Positions 33,498 to 42,980 of a DNA stretch of 64,000 nucleotides are shown piece after piece; the first letter of the stretch is position 1; the number at the start of each line of letters is the position of its first letter. The translations under genes were made by a program, and so were the position numbers. Origin of the DNA: Actinocrispum wychmicini (GTDB lineage Bacteria > Actinomycetota > Actinomycetes > Mycobacteriales > Pseudonocardiaceae); the NCBI RefSeq assembly GCF_004345645.1, contig NZ_SLWS01000001.1, forward strand, positions 871,546-935,545, read 5' to 3'. The notes beneath the pieces are model-generated. The model was not told where the DNA came from. It worked only from the letters and a program-made list of their open reading frames with translations, and did not search any database.

Positions 33498-34732
33498 GAA
33501 TCCTGGTCTACCCGCACGCCATGGAGATCGGCGGCTCCCAGCTGAACGCCGTCCAGCTGGCCGGCGCGGTGCGCGACCGCGGACATGAGGTAATCGTTTT
33601 CTCAGAACCCGGTCCGCTGGTCGACAAGGTCACCGGCATGGGCCTGGAACACATCGAGATCCCGCTGAACCGGCGCCGGCCGTCCCCGGACGTGCTGGCC
33701 AGGCTCATCCAGGTGGTCCGCGGCCGACGGATCGAAGTCGTGCACGGCTACGAGTGGCCGCCGGTGGTCGAGGCGTTCTTCGGTCCCGGGCTGCGGCTGC
33801 GCACCCCGGTCGTGGGAACCGTGATGTCCATGTCCGTGGTCCCGTTCTTCCCCCGGACGGTTCCGCTGGTCGTCGGCACGGACGCGATCCGGGACGCCGC
33901 GCTGGCCGCCGGCCACAGGCACGTCACGCTGCTCGAACCGCCGGTCGACACCGACACCGACCACCCTGGTGTGGACGGCCGGGACTTCCGTCGCGACCAC
34001 GGGATCCCGGCGGACGAGGTCCTGGTCGCGATGGTCTGCCGGCTGGTTCCCGAGCTGAAGCTGGAAGGGCTGCTGAACGCGTGTGACGCGGTCGGCGACC
34101 TGGCCGCCGCTGGTCACCGGGTGCAGCTGGTGCTCGTCGGCGATGGCAGGTCACGGGACGAGGTCGCCGAACGTGCAGCGAAGGCGAACGCTCAGGCCGG
34201 CCGAACCGTAGTCCGGCTGACCGGCGAGATTCCCGACCCCAGGCCCGCCTACGCGGCCGCGGACGTGATCGTCGGCATGGGTGGTTCGGCCCTGCGCGGG
34301 ATGGCATTCGGCAAACCACTCGTGGTCGTCGGCGAGCAGGGATTCAGTGAACTGCTTACGCCGGAGAGCGCGCCGTTGTTCCTGCTCCAGGGCTGGTACG
34401 GCCTGGGCGGCGACGGCGTCGCCGCGCTGCGGTCGTCCCTGGAACGCCTGGTGGTCGCCGCCGACCAGCGCTTGAACCTCGGCACGTTCGCCCGTGACCT
34501 GGTGGTGGATCGGTTCGCCCTCAAGCGGGCCGCCCGGATCCAGGAGGACGAGTACCTGTCCGCGGTCCACACCCGTCCGCCCGCACCGGCCGTCGCCGTG
34601 GAACTCGTCCGGTCCGGCGGCGGGGTCGTGGCCGAGAAGGTGATGACGAAGTACCGGCGGTGGCGTGGCACGGTCGCGACCGACGACGCCAACGCCCGTC
34701 CGATCGTGGTCAGCCGCGGAGACCGCCCCTGA
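33494..34732 (+). CDS. GT4-family glycosyltransferase
   Basis: The 412-residue GT-B enzyme has an N-terminal MEIGGSQLNAVQLA acceptor loop and, in the donor domain, VCRLVPELKLEGLL and LVGDGRSRDEV. The usual EX7E region is replaced by MGGSALRGMAFGKPLVVVGEQG, so the motif is partly degenerate. A C-terminal extension of about 60 residues follows. It is translationally coupled to the PglD-N-like gene. Its last 23 bases overlap the convergent flippase gene. Confidence 0.8.
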   Translation: MRILVYPHAMEIGGSQLNAVQLAGAVRDRGHEVIVFSEPGPLVDKVTGMGLEHIEIPLNRRRPSPDVLARLIQVVRGRRIEVVHGYEWPPVVEAFFGPGLRLRTPVVGTVMSMSVVPFFPRTVPLVVGTDAIRDAALAAGHRHVTLLEPPVDTDTDHPGVDGRDFRRDHGIPADEVLVAMVCRLVPELKLEGLLNACDAVGDLAAAGHRVQLVLVGDGRSRDEVAERAAKANAQAGRTVVRLTGEIPDPRPAYAAADVIVGMGGSALRGMAFGKPLVVVGEQGFSELLTPESAPLFLLQGWYGLGGDGVAALRSSLERLVVAADQRLNLGTFARDLVVDRFALKRAARIQEDEYLSAVHTRPPAPAVAVELVRSGGGVVAEKVMTKYRRWRGTVATDDANARPIVVSRGDRP

Positions 34733-36131
34733 GGACCTTCCGCAACGGCCACACCGCCGGGAGATAGGCGAGCATTCCCAGCGTCCCGCCCAGCAGAAGC
34801 TGCAGGAACGACGGCTCGGTGAACCACCGCACCACCAGGATCACCGCGGTCATGCACGCCGTTCCCAGCAGCGGGCGGGCCAACGGCGCCACGAGCGACC
34901 GCAACGAGATTCCCGTCCGCATCACGGCGATCGCGTACGCGGGCAGCATCAGGACCACCGCGACCCCGGCGTGCGCGATCGCGACCCCTTCGATGCCGAG
35001 GAAGTACGCGCCCAACGGCAGGAACACCAGCAGCGCCACCATCCACGCGGCCTGCAGCCACATCGTCACCCGGGACCGGCCGAGGGCCACGAGGAAGTCG
35101 TAGGCCAGCTCCGAGGCGACCCGGACCACCCCGAGCAGGGCCAGGTACTGCAGGGCCACCGACGACCCCACCCACTGGTGTCCGTACAAAGTGGACACAA
35201 TGGGCCAGGCGAGCAGGCCGAGGACCGCGCACACCGGCAGCGTGGGCACGGCCAGGACCATGGCCATCTTGGCGAACACCGTCTGTCGTTCCGCCGGATC
35301 CTCCTGGACCCGGGCGAACGCGGCCAGTGACACCCGCCGGACAATCAGCGAGAAAACGTTCACCGGCCAGGACGCCAGGTTGAACGCCTGCACGTAGAGG
35401 CCCAACGCGACCGCGCCGAGCATCCGCCCGGTGACCACCTTGTCCACGTTCAGCATCGCGATCATCAGCAGGCTCGCCCCGGCCAGCGGCAGCCCGAACG
35501 CCAGCAGCTGCCGGGCCTGGCTCGGGTCGAACCCCAGCCGCGGCCACTTGCGGCTCAACCCGAAGAGCACCAGCGACGAGACCGCGTTCCCGGTCACCTG
35601 ACCCACCGCGAGGCTCCAGGCGCCGTGGCCGGTGACCGCGAGCGAGACGGTCAACCCGGTGGTGACGACCAGGTTGGTCGAGTCGACGAGCAGCCGCAGT
35701 CCTTGTTTGAAGTCGCGGTTGACCAACTGGGCGACCGGTCCGGTGAGCCCGTCCACCAACACCGACAGGCACAGCACCCGGACTATGCCGGTCGCCCCGG
35801 GCGCGTCCATCGCCGCGGTGAACAACGGCGCCCCGACGTAGCAGGCCGCGTAGATGACCGCGCTGGTGACCAAGGAGATCGTGGTGACGGTCGGCCTGAT
35901 CCGCTCCGGGTCGCCGGGCCAGCGCACGATCGCCAGGCTCACGCCGAGCTCGTTCAGGGACAGCAGGGCGATCAGGGCGACGAACGCGACCGCGTACAGC
36001 CCGAAGTCCTGCGGTGTCAGCAGACGCGCCAGCACGATCCCGGTCAGGAACGTGCCGGCCTTGCCGACGACGGTGTTGAGCAGGCTCAGCCGCAGCGCCT
36101 TGCGGATCGGGGCCTTGGTCGTCTCGGTCAC
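34710..36131 (-). CDS. Oligosaccharide flippase family protein (second Wzx)
   Basis: The 473-residue protein has about 12-14 membrane helices and the N-terminal phrase KAGTFLTGIVLARLLTPQDFG typical of the Polysacc_synt/MOP superfamily. It should flip the block-B lipid-linked repeat unit. The GTG at 36131 overlaps the upstream stop (GTGA); an in-frame extension to 36308 is antisense to a real gene and rejected. It ends the four-gene minus-strand run Wzz-Wzy-GT39-Wzx. Confidence 0.87.
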   Translation of the reverse strand: MTETTKAPIRKALRLSLLNTVVGKAGTFLTGIVLARLLTPQDFGLYAVAFVALIALLSLNELGVSLAIVRWPGDPERIRPTVTTISLVTSAVIYAACYVGAPLFTAAMDAPGATGIVRVLCLSVLVDGLTGPVAQLVNRDFKQGLRLLVDSTNLVVTTGLTVSLAVTGHGAWSLAVGQVTGNAVSSLVLFGLSRKWPRLGFDPSQARQLLAFGLPLAGASLLMIAMLNVDKVVTGRMLGAVALGLYVQAFNLASWPVNVFSLIVRRVSLAAFARVQEDPAERQTVFAKMAMVLAVPTLPVCAVLGLLAWPIVSTLYGHQWVGSSVALQYLALLGVVRVASELAYDFLVALGRSRVTMWLQAAWMVALLVFLPLGAYFLGIEGVAIAHAGVAVVLMLPAYAIAVMRTGISLRSLVAPLARPLLGTACMTAVILVVRWFTEPSFLQLLLGGTLGMLAYLPAVWPLRKVLRGGLRG

Positions 36132-37345
36132 GCGGTCCGCCGCCGATCCCACCAGACCGCCACGGTGGACACCGCGAGCACGATCGTCAACGAGTCGAGC
36201 GGCACGCGGAACCGGATCCGGGTGAAGAACACCGCCAGCAGCAGGACGTTCAGCACGATCGTCCAGACCAGGAGCTTGTCCAGCCGGCGCAGCGGGAACC
36301 GACGCCACAGCAGCACCCGCAGCACGGCCAACGCCAGCAACGGGTAGTACGTCAGCGCCGCCAGAACATCGGAGGCGCCCTGGCCTTCGGTCTTCAACGT
36401 GTCGCTGTAGGTGAAGTTGTTCGCGACCTTCGACACGTACAGCCCGGCGGCCTGGCCCGGGTGTTCGGTGATCCAGTCGACCGCCTTGCCCGAGTAGAAG
36501 TGGTCGATCTGCACCTCGTCGAGCTTGCGCGCCTTGGCCTCGTTCTCGTAGGCCGACACGTCCACGCTCGTGCCGCTGCCGCCGGTGGCGTCAGGATTGT
36601 TGCCCAGTAACAGGTTCACGCCGTTGTTGGTGGAGACCGGGATGAACGCGTGCATCACCAGGGCGTTGCGGACACACCACAGGCCCGGGATGACCGCCGC
36701 GGCCACCAGCAGGACGGCCGCGGCCTTGCGGGCCCGCCAGCCGATGAAGATCACCACGAGGATGAGCGTGGGCGCGAACGACGGCACAGTGATGGTCAGG
36801 AACCCGCCGGCGAGCCCGGACCAGACCGCCCACGTCCACCGATCCCGCGCGCGTAGCCCGAACTCGAGCGTCATCAGTAGCAGAAGCAGGGCCGGGATCT
36901 GCGGGTACAACGCGTTGGCCGTGTAGATGAACAGCGGATACACGGCCGTCACGACCGCGACCAACGCACCCGCGAGCGGCGAGATCCGGCGGGCGAGCAG
37001 GTACGCGAACCACACCGCGCCCGCGAGGCACAGCACGCCGACCAAGCGCATCGCCAACACACTGCCGCCGGTCAGGAAATGCACCGGCAGCAACAGGAAC
37101 GGGTATCCCGGTGGCCGGTACGCCGTGGGGTCGGCGCCGAAGGCGTAGCCGTGGCCGGCCGCCAGCGACTCGGTCAGCTGGAAGTAGACGTGTTCGTCCG
37201 AGTACCGAAGCTGGCCGCCGAGGACGGCCGCGTACCCGCCGGCCAGCAGCAGGCTCAGCCCGACCGCCACCTGGGCGATCCGCCTGCTGTGCTCGGTCAG
37301 CCAGTCGTACCAGGCCGCGGTCTTGCGCAGCGCGATATCCGTCAT
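36128..37345 (-). CDS. GT39/ArnT-like membrane glycosyltransferase
   Basis: The 405-residue protein with about ten membrane helices belongs to the GT-C/GT39 superfamily. The first extracytoplasmic loop carries the acidic motif LRYSDEHVYFQL, matching the catalytic Asp/Glu of PMT/ArnT enzymes. These use polyprenyl-phosphate sugars and modify glycans or proteins outside the membrane, for instance as a side-branch enzyme. The ATG at 37345 overlaps the Wzy stop by four bases. A 5' extension of the frame to 38611 is antisense shadow and is not part of the gene. Confidence 0.82.
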   Translation of the reverse strand: MTDIALRKTAAWYDWLTEHSRRIAQVAVGLSLLLAGGYAAVLGGQLRYSDEHVYFQLTESLAAGHGYAFGADPTAYRPPGYPFLLLPVHFLTGGSVLAMRLVGVLCLAGAVWFAYLLARRISPLAGALVAVVTAVYPLFIYTANALYPQIPALLLLLMTLEFGLRARDRWTWAVWSGLAGGFLTITVPSFAPTLILVVIFIGWRARKAAAVLLVAAAVIPGLWCVRNALVMHAFIPVSTNNGVNLLLGNNPDATGGSGTSVDVSAYENEAKARKLDEVQIDHFYSGKAVDWITEHPGQAAGLYVSKVANNFTYSDTLKTEGQGASDVLAALTYYPLLALAVLRVLLWRRFPLRRLDKLLVWTIVLNVLLLAVFFTRIRFRVPLDSLTIVLAVSTVAVWWDRRRTA

Positions 37346-38661
37346 CGGACCGCTTTCCACATCGGGGGGAGGACGGGTTCCTGGGTCTTGACCACGCGCA
37401 GCAGTGCGCCGCTCGCGCCGACCAGGACGAAGGTGAGCCCGGTTCCGGTGGAGAACCAGAGCAGGTCGAACGTGGCGGCCCCGAGCGCCACAATGGACTG
37501 CGCGGCGATCAGCGACAGCGCCAAGTCCCGGATGACCGGGTCGGGGCTGAGCGCCCGCGCCCTGGCCGCGGCCCACATCCCGGCCAGGAACAGGAAGACC
37601 AGCACGCCGAGCCCGACATATCCATTTTGGACAAGGGTGCCGAGGTACTGGTTGTCCAGCGGCCCGTACTTCTCCGACAGGTACGTGCCGTTGCCCCGGC
37701 CCAGCAGGAAGTGCTTGGCGATCTGGACGCCCGCGGACGCGTAGTCGTCGGTACGGCCGGAGATGCTCGGGTCGTCGCCGATGCTGTCGAACAGGCTGTA
37801 CAGCGTGCCGATCAACCCGGGCACGACGAGCCGCAGCACGCCGAGGAACACGGCCGCCGCCATCAGGCCCTGCACCCGGCGCCGGGCCGGCCACCCGATC
37901 ATCAGCACCAGGCCGGCCAGGCAGAGCCCCAGAATCGCCGACCGGGACAGCGACACCACCGCACCGGCCGCGATGATCCCCAGGCACAGCCACCATTTCC
38001 CGGCCTTCTCGCCGGCGTCCTTGGCCCGGTACGCGTAGTGCGCGGCCAGCGGCACCCCGATCGCGCACACCACACCGAACTCGATGGGGTGCCCGGTCGT
38101 GCCGGCCGGCCGTCGGAACGCCGCCCGCGCCAGCACGAACCCGTCGTCGGTGACCGGCCGCAACCCGGGCACGGCGAGGTACTTGGTCACGTCGAACCCG
38201 GCGGCGAACTGGAGGAACCCGATGAACGCGACGACGCCGATCAGCACGGTCATGAACCGAAGCAGCACGTCCAGCCGCATCAGGTTCTTGACCCCGTCGC
38301 ACGCCGCGATGCCGACGCAGATCGACCCGAACACCACGACGATCGTGCGGTCGGCGCCGGCGGCCTCGTCCGACGGCAGGTAGTTCCGGGTGGCGTAACC
38401 GTAGGTGGCCAGCTGTGAGCAGGCGAACAGGAACAGGGCGGTCCGCGCGATGTTCCGGCCCTTGGCCACGCCGAGCGTGGTGACCAACTGGCAGCAGAGC
38501 CAGATGACGCCGAGCATGATCCCGGTGAGCGTGGCCGGAGTGATCGACATCGGGATGCCGCTGATCACCAGCCGCGCCGGGATGATCAGCAACATCATCA
38601 GGAAGACGCACAGCAGCGTGACGCCGTCGGCGCGCTTGACCTCACGCTCCTGGCCAGCCAC
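37342..38661 (-). CDS. O-antigen ligase/polymerase family protein (second Wzy)
   Basis: The 439-residue protein has about 11-12 membrane helices. A large loop contains ISGRTDDYASAGVQIAKHFLLGRGNGTYL, preceded by VVSLSRSAILGL, the SRxG-type signature of Wzy_C/WaaL proteins. It should polymerise the block-B repeat. GTG start; five bases separate it from the Wzz gene ahead. It pairs with the Wzz at 38667, unlike block A, where both functions are fused. Confidence 0.87.
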   Translation of the reverse strand: MAGQEREVKRADGVTLLCVFLMMLLIIPARLVISGIPMSITPATLTGIMLGVIWLCCQLVTTLGVAKGRNIARTALFLFACSQLATYGYATRNYLPSDEAAGADRTIVVVFGSICVGIAACDGVKNLMRLDVLLRFMTVLIGVVAFIGFLQFAAGFDVTKYLAVPGLRPVTDDGFVLARAAFRRPAGTTGHPIEFGVVCAIGVPLAAHYAYRAKDAGEKAGKWWLCLGIIAAGAVVSLSRSAILGLCLAGLVLMIGWPARRRVQGLMAAAVFLGVLRLVVPGLIGTLYSLFDSIGDDPSISGRTDDYASAGVQIAKHFLLGRGNGTYLSEKYGPLDNQYLGTLVQNGYVGLGVLVFLFLAGMWAAARARALSPDPVIRDLALSLIAAQSIVALGAATFDLLWFSTGTGLTFVLVGASGALLRVVKTQEPVLPPMWKAVR

Positions 38662-38666
38662 CGCGG

Positions 38667-39425
38667 TCAGGACGACTTGGGGGTGATCGGGTGCATCCGC
38701 ATGGTCTCGCCGGCGCCACCGGCCACCGGGGTCCCGTTGGTGGCCTCAAGCGACCCGTGGTGCTGCCACGCCTCGACCGCCTCCTCGCGGGTGCGCTTCT
38801 TCTTGCGCGACTGGCTGACGCTCTCGACCATGTACGCGGAGGACAGGCTCGCGATGAATCCGAGCACCAGTGCGATCCCGGCGAACCGCACCTTGCCGCC
38901 GATCTTGGCCTCGGGCTTGGTCGGGTCGATCACCGACTGCGGCGTGATGAACGTGGAGGCGGGCGCCTTCAGCGCCTCCTGACTCTGCTTCAGCTCGGCC
39001 TTGGCCCGGTCCAACACCTTGCTGACAGTGCCCTTCGCCTCCTCGGGCGACCGCGCGTTCGCGACCACGACGATGAACGGGCCGGTGAGCTGGCCGTTGC
39101 CGATCTGGTACGTGGTCTTGGAGTTGGTGCCCACCAGCTGCTCCATCAGGGCCGGGTCCTGCAGCTTCTGGATGATGATCGTCGCGGACGTGTTGAGGCT
39201 CGCGTCGAACGCCAGCAGCGGGTTCACCTGGTCGACTGGGCCCTTGTTGCCGGCGTTGGTCTTGGCGCCGTCGGTCGGCGACGCCAGCACGATCGTCCCG
39301 GTCGACTCCCACTCGGTGTGCACGGACACGTACACGGCGGCGGCGAGGCCGAGGGACACGGCGAAGACGGGCACTGCCACGCGCCAACGGCGCAGCAGGA
39401 CCCGGATCGTCTTCCAGAAGTCCAT
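38667..39425 (-). CDS. Wzz/YveK-like chain-length regulator (second)
   Basis: The 252-residue Wzz-domain protein has a helix at about 15-35, an extracytoplasmic alpha/beta domain and a second helix at about 178-200. A basic cytosolic tail (SRKKKRTREE) follows, with no kinase. It is first in the minus-strand operon Wzz-Wzy-GT39-Wzx. The 219-base gap to the divergent MFS gene must hold the promoter. Assigned to chain-length control of block-B polymer. Confidence 0.83.
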   Translation of the reverse strand: MDFWKTIRVLLRRWRVAVPVFAVSLGLAAAVYVSVHTEWESTGTIVLASPTDGAKTNAGNKGPVDQVNPLLAFDASLNTSATIIIQKLQDPALMEQLVGTNSKTTYQIGNGQLTGPFIVVVANARSPEEAKGTVSKVLDRAKAELKQSQEALKAPASTFITPQSVIDPTKPEAKIGGKVRFAGIALVLGFIASLSSAYMVESVSQSRKKKRTREEAVEAWQHHGSLEATNGTPVAGGAGETMRMHPITPKSS

Positions 39426-39644
39426 CTCGTCCCCGATCGCGATGCCCAGTACTCGTCAAGAAGATCTGGTCAGCAGCAGGAACTGTTACCTGACGCAATC
39501 ACCCTCGCGTGGGATGTACGGCCAATGGCCTAAAGCCGTCACGCAGCGTTCTCCCACGGTAGCGCCGATCGATGCGGCTAACGGTGGAATCCCGTCACGC
39601 GATGTGTCCAACGGCAGCCGGATCTTGGAGAGGTGGGCGCCGCA

Positions 39645-40868
39645 ATGTACGTCGCCTCGACGCGCACCCCCGGCTCGTCCGTACGGGTGCTCAAAGGCGT
39701 CCCCGGCACCGTTTTCGCGCTCGGCACGGTGAGCCTCCTCACCGACGTGTCCGCCGAGATGGTCACCGCGTTTCTCCCTGTTTACCTGCTCTACACGCTT
39801 CAGCTGGGATACGTACAGTTCGGACTCCTGGACGGCCTGTACACCGGCGCGACCGCGGTTCTCCGGCTGGTCGGCGGGTTCGTCGCGGACCGCGTCGGCC
39901 GGCCCAAGCTGGTCGCCTTCTTCGGGTACGCGATGTCCGCGGTGACCAAGCTGGTCTTCCCGGCGGTCGGGTCGTCGGCGGCGGCGATCGGTGGTGTCCT
40001 CGCGGTCGACCGCGCGGGCAAAGGCGCCCGGACCGCCCCGCGCGACGCCCTCATCTCCCTCGTGACGCCCCAGGACCAGCTCGGGTCGGCGTTCGGCGTG
40101 CACCGCGCCATGGATACAGTCGGCGCGTTCTGCGGGCCGTTGCTGACCACCCTGATCCTGTGGCAGTTGGGAACCGACCCAGGACCGGTGTTCGTGGTGA
40201 GCTTCTGCTTCGCCGCGATCGGCCTGGTGGTGTTGGCCGCGTTCGTCCGAGAGCACAAGAGCCCGCCGGCCAGGACCAAGAAGGTGTCCCTGCGCGCCGG
40301 CCTGAATCTGCTGCGTGACAAGCCGTTCCGGCTGACCACGATCGCCGCGGCCGTGCTCGGCCTGGTGACGATCAGTGACGCGTTCATCTTCGTCGTGCTG
40401 CAGAAGGTGTCGGGCATCCCTGTCAACCTGCTGCCGTTGCTTCCGCTGGGCACCGCCGCGGTCTTCCTGCTGGGGGCGGCACCTATCGGAAAGCTGTCGG
40501 ACCGGATCGGTCGCTGGAAGGTGTTCTTCGCCGGGCACATGCTCCTTCTGGTGGCGTACATCACCCTTTTGGTCCCCCACGGCGGGTACGCCGCGGCCGC
40601 CGTCGCCCTTGTCGCGCACGGTTCGTTCTACGCCTGCACGGACGGCGTCCTGATGGCGTACGCGGGCGGGTTCGTCCCGGCGGAGCTGCGAGCGACCGGG
40701 ATGGCCACCGTCCAAACCGGACAAGCGCTGGCCCGGATGGCGTCGTCCATCGTGTTCGGGGTCATGCTGGCCGGGATGGCGATGGCCACGGCGGTCGCCG
40801 TGTTGGCGGGTGTCATGGTCGCTGCCCTGGTCGGGGTCGCTTTTCTGATGCCGGGGAGACGGGCTTGA
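39645..40868 (+). CDS. MFS transporter
   Basis: The 407-residue protein has 12 predicted helices and the motif-A-like loop GGFVADRVGRPK between helices 2 and 3, with the second-half counterpart GKLSDRIGRWKV. It is probably an efflux or export antiporter; the substrate is unknown. The ATG at 39645 is preferred over GTG 39633 because GGAGAGG ends 11 bases upstream of it. It is coupled by TTGA to a beta-propeller protein, which suggests an export role in the glycan locus. Confidence 0.85.
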   Translation: MYVASTRTPGSSVRVLKGVPGTVFALGTVSLLTDVSAEMVTAFLPVYLLYTLQLGYVQFGLLDGLYTGATAVLRLVGGFVADRVGRPKLVAFFGYAMSAVTKLVFPAVGSSAAAIGGVLAVDRAGKGARTAPRDALISLVTPQDQLGSAFGVHRAMDTVGAFCGPLLTTLILWQLGTDPGPVFVVSFCFAAIGLVVLAAFVREHKSPPARTKKVSLRAGLNLLRDKPFRLTTIAAAVLGLVTISDAFIFVVLQKVSGIPVNLLPLLPLGTAAVFLLGAAPIGKLSDRIGRWKVFFAGHMLLLVAYITLLVPHGGYAAAAVALVAHGSFYACTDGVLMAYAGGFVPAELRATGMATVQTGQALARMASSIVFGVMLAGMAMATAVAVLAGVMVAALVGVAFLMPGRRA

Positions 40869-41842
40869 AGCAGTGGATGTCGGCGCATCGCGTCGTGGTC
40901 GGCGTCGTCGCCATCGTGGTCCTCGTGGTGGTGGGCGGGGGCTACGTCGCGTGGACCGCGGCGAACCAGCCCGCCGCGACGGCGAACGCGGCGCCACCGG
41001 TCGTCGGCGACCTGATGTTCGTCGACCTGACCGGCGGACAGAACCTTGTGACCACGGTGAAGCTTGCTCAGCCGGGTGGCCCGCGCACGGTCAGTTCACA
41101 GCGCTGCCAACGTTTCTACCGAGCCGTGGATACGTCCGTATGCCTGCGGCTGGCCGGTCTGGGGCCCAGTTACGAGGCGGCGATATTCCGGCGGGAAGAA
41201 CTTGTCAAGACCATTCCGTTGCCAGGGATTCCCAGTCGGGCCCGGGTGTCGGTGTCCGGCAATATCGTGTCGTGGACGTCATTCGTGACGGGTGACTCGT
41301 ATACCATCCCTGGCGGCTTTTCTACCCGCAGTGGGGTGTTCGATATCCGGACCGGCACGGTCACCGATTCGATCGAACATTTCACCGCGACCATCGCCGG
41401 CCGGGTCACCACCGCGGCCGACATCAATTACTGGGGTATCACGGTCGGCGCGGACGACAAGACGTTCTACGCTACCCTCGCCAGCAGTGGCCGGACGTAT
41501 CTGGTCCGTGGCGATCTGACCACGCAGCGTCTCGACGAGGTGCGGCAGACCGCTGAATGCCCGTCGATCTCCCCGGACGGCACCAGGGTCGCGTACAAGA
41601 AGCGGCCGACCCCGACCCAGCCGTGGAGCCTGGTCGTGTACGACCTGAAGACCAAGCAGGAACGGCAGCTGCCAGGCACAACAGGCATCGACGACCAGGC
41701 CGCGTGGCTGGACGACTCGACCCTGGCGTACGGCGCCGCTGTGAACGACCAGAAAAGCGCCGTCTACTTCGTGCCCGCGGACGGGTCCGCGCCGGCCCGG
41801 CAAGTGATCCCCAACGCCGCCTCCCCGGTGCCAGTGCGATAG
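40865..41842 (+). CDS. Membrane-anchored TolB/PD40-like beta-propeller protein
   Basis: The 325-residue protein has an N-terminal anchor at about residues 10-30. Its extracytoplasmic beta-propeller shows recurring PD40/WD40-type strands (CPSISPDGTRVAYKK, VVYDLKTKQERQL, AAWLDDSTLAYGAA). Such proteins bind partners or polymers. The rare TTG start at 40865 overlaps the MFS stop (TTGA). Its own stop TAG overlaps the GTG of the next gene. The function in the locus is not known. Confidence 0.7.
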   Translation: MKQWMSAHRVVVGVVAIVVLVVVGGGYVAWTAANQPAATANAAPPVVGDLMFVDLTGGQNLVTTVKLAQPGGPRTVSSQRCQRFYRAVDTSVCLRLAGLGPSYEAAIFRREELVKTIPLPGIPSRARVSVSGNIVSWTSFVTGDSYTIPGGFSTRSGVFDIRTGTVTDSIEHFTATIAGRVTTAADINYWGITVGADDKTFYATLASSGRTYLVRGDLTTQRLDEVRQTAECPSISPDGTRVAYKKRPTPTQPWSLVVYDLKTKQERQLPGTTGIDDQAAWLDDSTLAYGAAVNDQKSAVYFVPADGSAPARQVIPNAASPVPVR

Positions 41843-42687
41843 TGGGGGCCGTGGCTGAACCCGTCGTCAGTGTGGTGATCGCGGCGCACAACGAGGAGTC
41901 GGTGATCGCGCGGTGCCTGCGGTCACTGTCCGTCTCGGCGAAGCCGGGCGAGTTGGACGTGATCGTGGTCGCGAACGCGTGCGAGGACAGGACTGCCCAG
42001 ATAGCGCGGGCCGAACGTGTCCGGGTCGTGGAGACCGCGGTGGCGGGCAAGGCGCATGCGTTAGGGCTTGGTGACGCGGAGTGTCGGGCCTTTCCCCGGC
42101 TGTACCTGGACGCGGACGTCGACCTGGACACCGAGTCGTTACGCAGCATGATCAAGGCGATCGACCGCGGCGCGCTGGCGTGCTCGCCGGTCCCGGACTA
42201 CGACCTGGCCGGGGTTTCCGGTCTGGCGAAGCGGTTCCACCGGGTGTTCGAGCGGCTGATGGCCGGCCGGCGCGGCCTGTCCGGCACCGGCGCGTACATG
42301 CTCAGCCAGGAGGGACATGACCGGGTTTTCCCGTTGCCGGTGGTGATCTCCGACGACGGCTGGGTGCACCGGACCTTCTCGGCGAGTGAACGCCAGTCGG
42401 TGGAGGGCGCGCGGTCGGTGGTCCGGCCCGCGCGGACCGTGCGGGCGGTGATCCGGCGCCGGGCCCGCGTGCGGCTGGGCAATCAGGAGCTGGATCGCTT
42501 GGGCCGCAAGGCCGAAGATCCGCCGCTGGGCGTGGGCATGCTCGGCGGGCTGGTGCGTCGGCGGCAGGTCGGCCCGCTTGACGCCGTGTGTTTCCTCACA
42601 GTCCTGTTGGCGGACAAGATGGTCGCGCGCTGGCGGCGGTCGACGGGCAAGGACGGCACATGGTCGGCCGATCGCGGTAGCCGCTAG
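41842..42687 (+). CDS. GT2-family glycosyltransferase
   Basis: The 281-residue GT-A protein opens with VVSVVIAAHNEESVIARCL. The metal-binding LDADVD motif lies in the first half, and a later SGTGAYMLS segment includes an acceptor-side region. It has no membrane helices in the core, though a hydrophobic stretch near the C terminus (LDAVCFLTVLLA) might sit at the membrane. GTG 41842 overlaps the upstream TAG; GTG 41851 is an alternative. It probably adds a repeat-unit sugar or caps a chain. Confidence 0.82.
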   Translation: MGAVAEPVVSVVIAAHNEESVIARCLRSLSVSAKPGELDVIVVANACEDRTAQIARAERVRVVETAVAGKAHALGLGDAECRAFPRLYLDADVDLDTESLRSMIKAIDRGALACSPVPDYDLAGVSGLAKRFHRVFERLMAGRRGLSGTGAYMLSQEGHDRVFPLPVVISDDGWVHRTFSASERQSVEGARSVVRPARTVRAVIRRRARVRLGNQELDRLGRKAEDPPLGVGMLGGLVRRRQVGPLDAVCFLTVLLADKMVARWRRSTGKDGTWSADRGSR

Positions 42688-42980
42688 GGCGAAATGTACG
42701 CGTGCGGGTGATGTGAAACGCACGCTCCACCCTCGTGGGGTAACCCCGTGTTTCCCTTTGGGGCAACGAAAGCCGAATACTGTCGGCCGTTTACTCGAAG
42801 GCATTAGGCCGTTCTGTCCAACGCGGGCGAGTGGTTATTTTCGATCTTGTTCGAGGGCGTGGTGACCTGCTGACCTACCCGAACGGAGGTATTCGCCACG
42901 GTTCGCGGAAAACGGTAACCCCGGGGGTCTTCGGCGCGACATGAGAAATGTCGGCTGGAACGTATGGAAGAGGCGCCAAG
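42688..42980 (+). promoter_or_regulatory. 293-bp leader before GT4-ugd operon with two palindromes
   Basis: No gene is seen. GGGGT-A-ACCCC at 42737-42747 is a perfect 11-bp palindrome. GGT-A-ACC at 42914-42920 lies in the related sequence CGGTAACCCCGGGGG. The repeated core GGTAACCCCG is 177 bases apart, as in a paired operator or leader structure. AT-richer sequence around 42830-42850 may include the promoter. Confidence 0.4.

Noticed and set aside
37346..38611. N-terminal extension of the GT39 frame
   Set aside because: Lies wholly within the O-antigen polymerase gene in another frame on the same strand and is Arg-rich; the ATG at 37345 starts the real domain.
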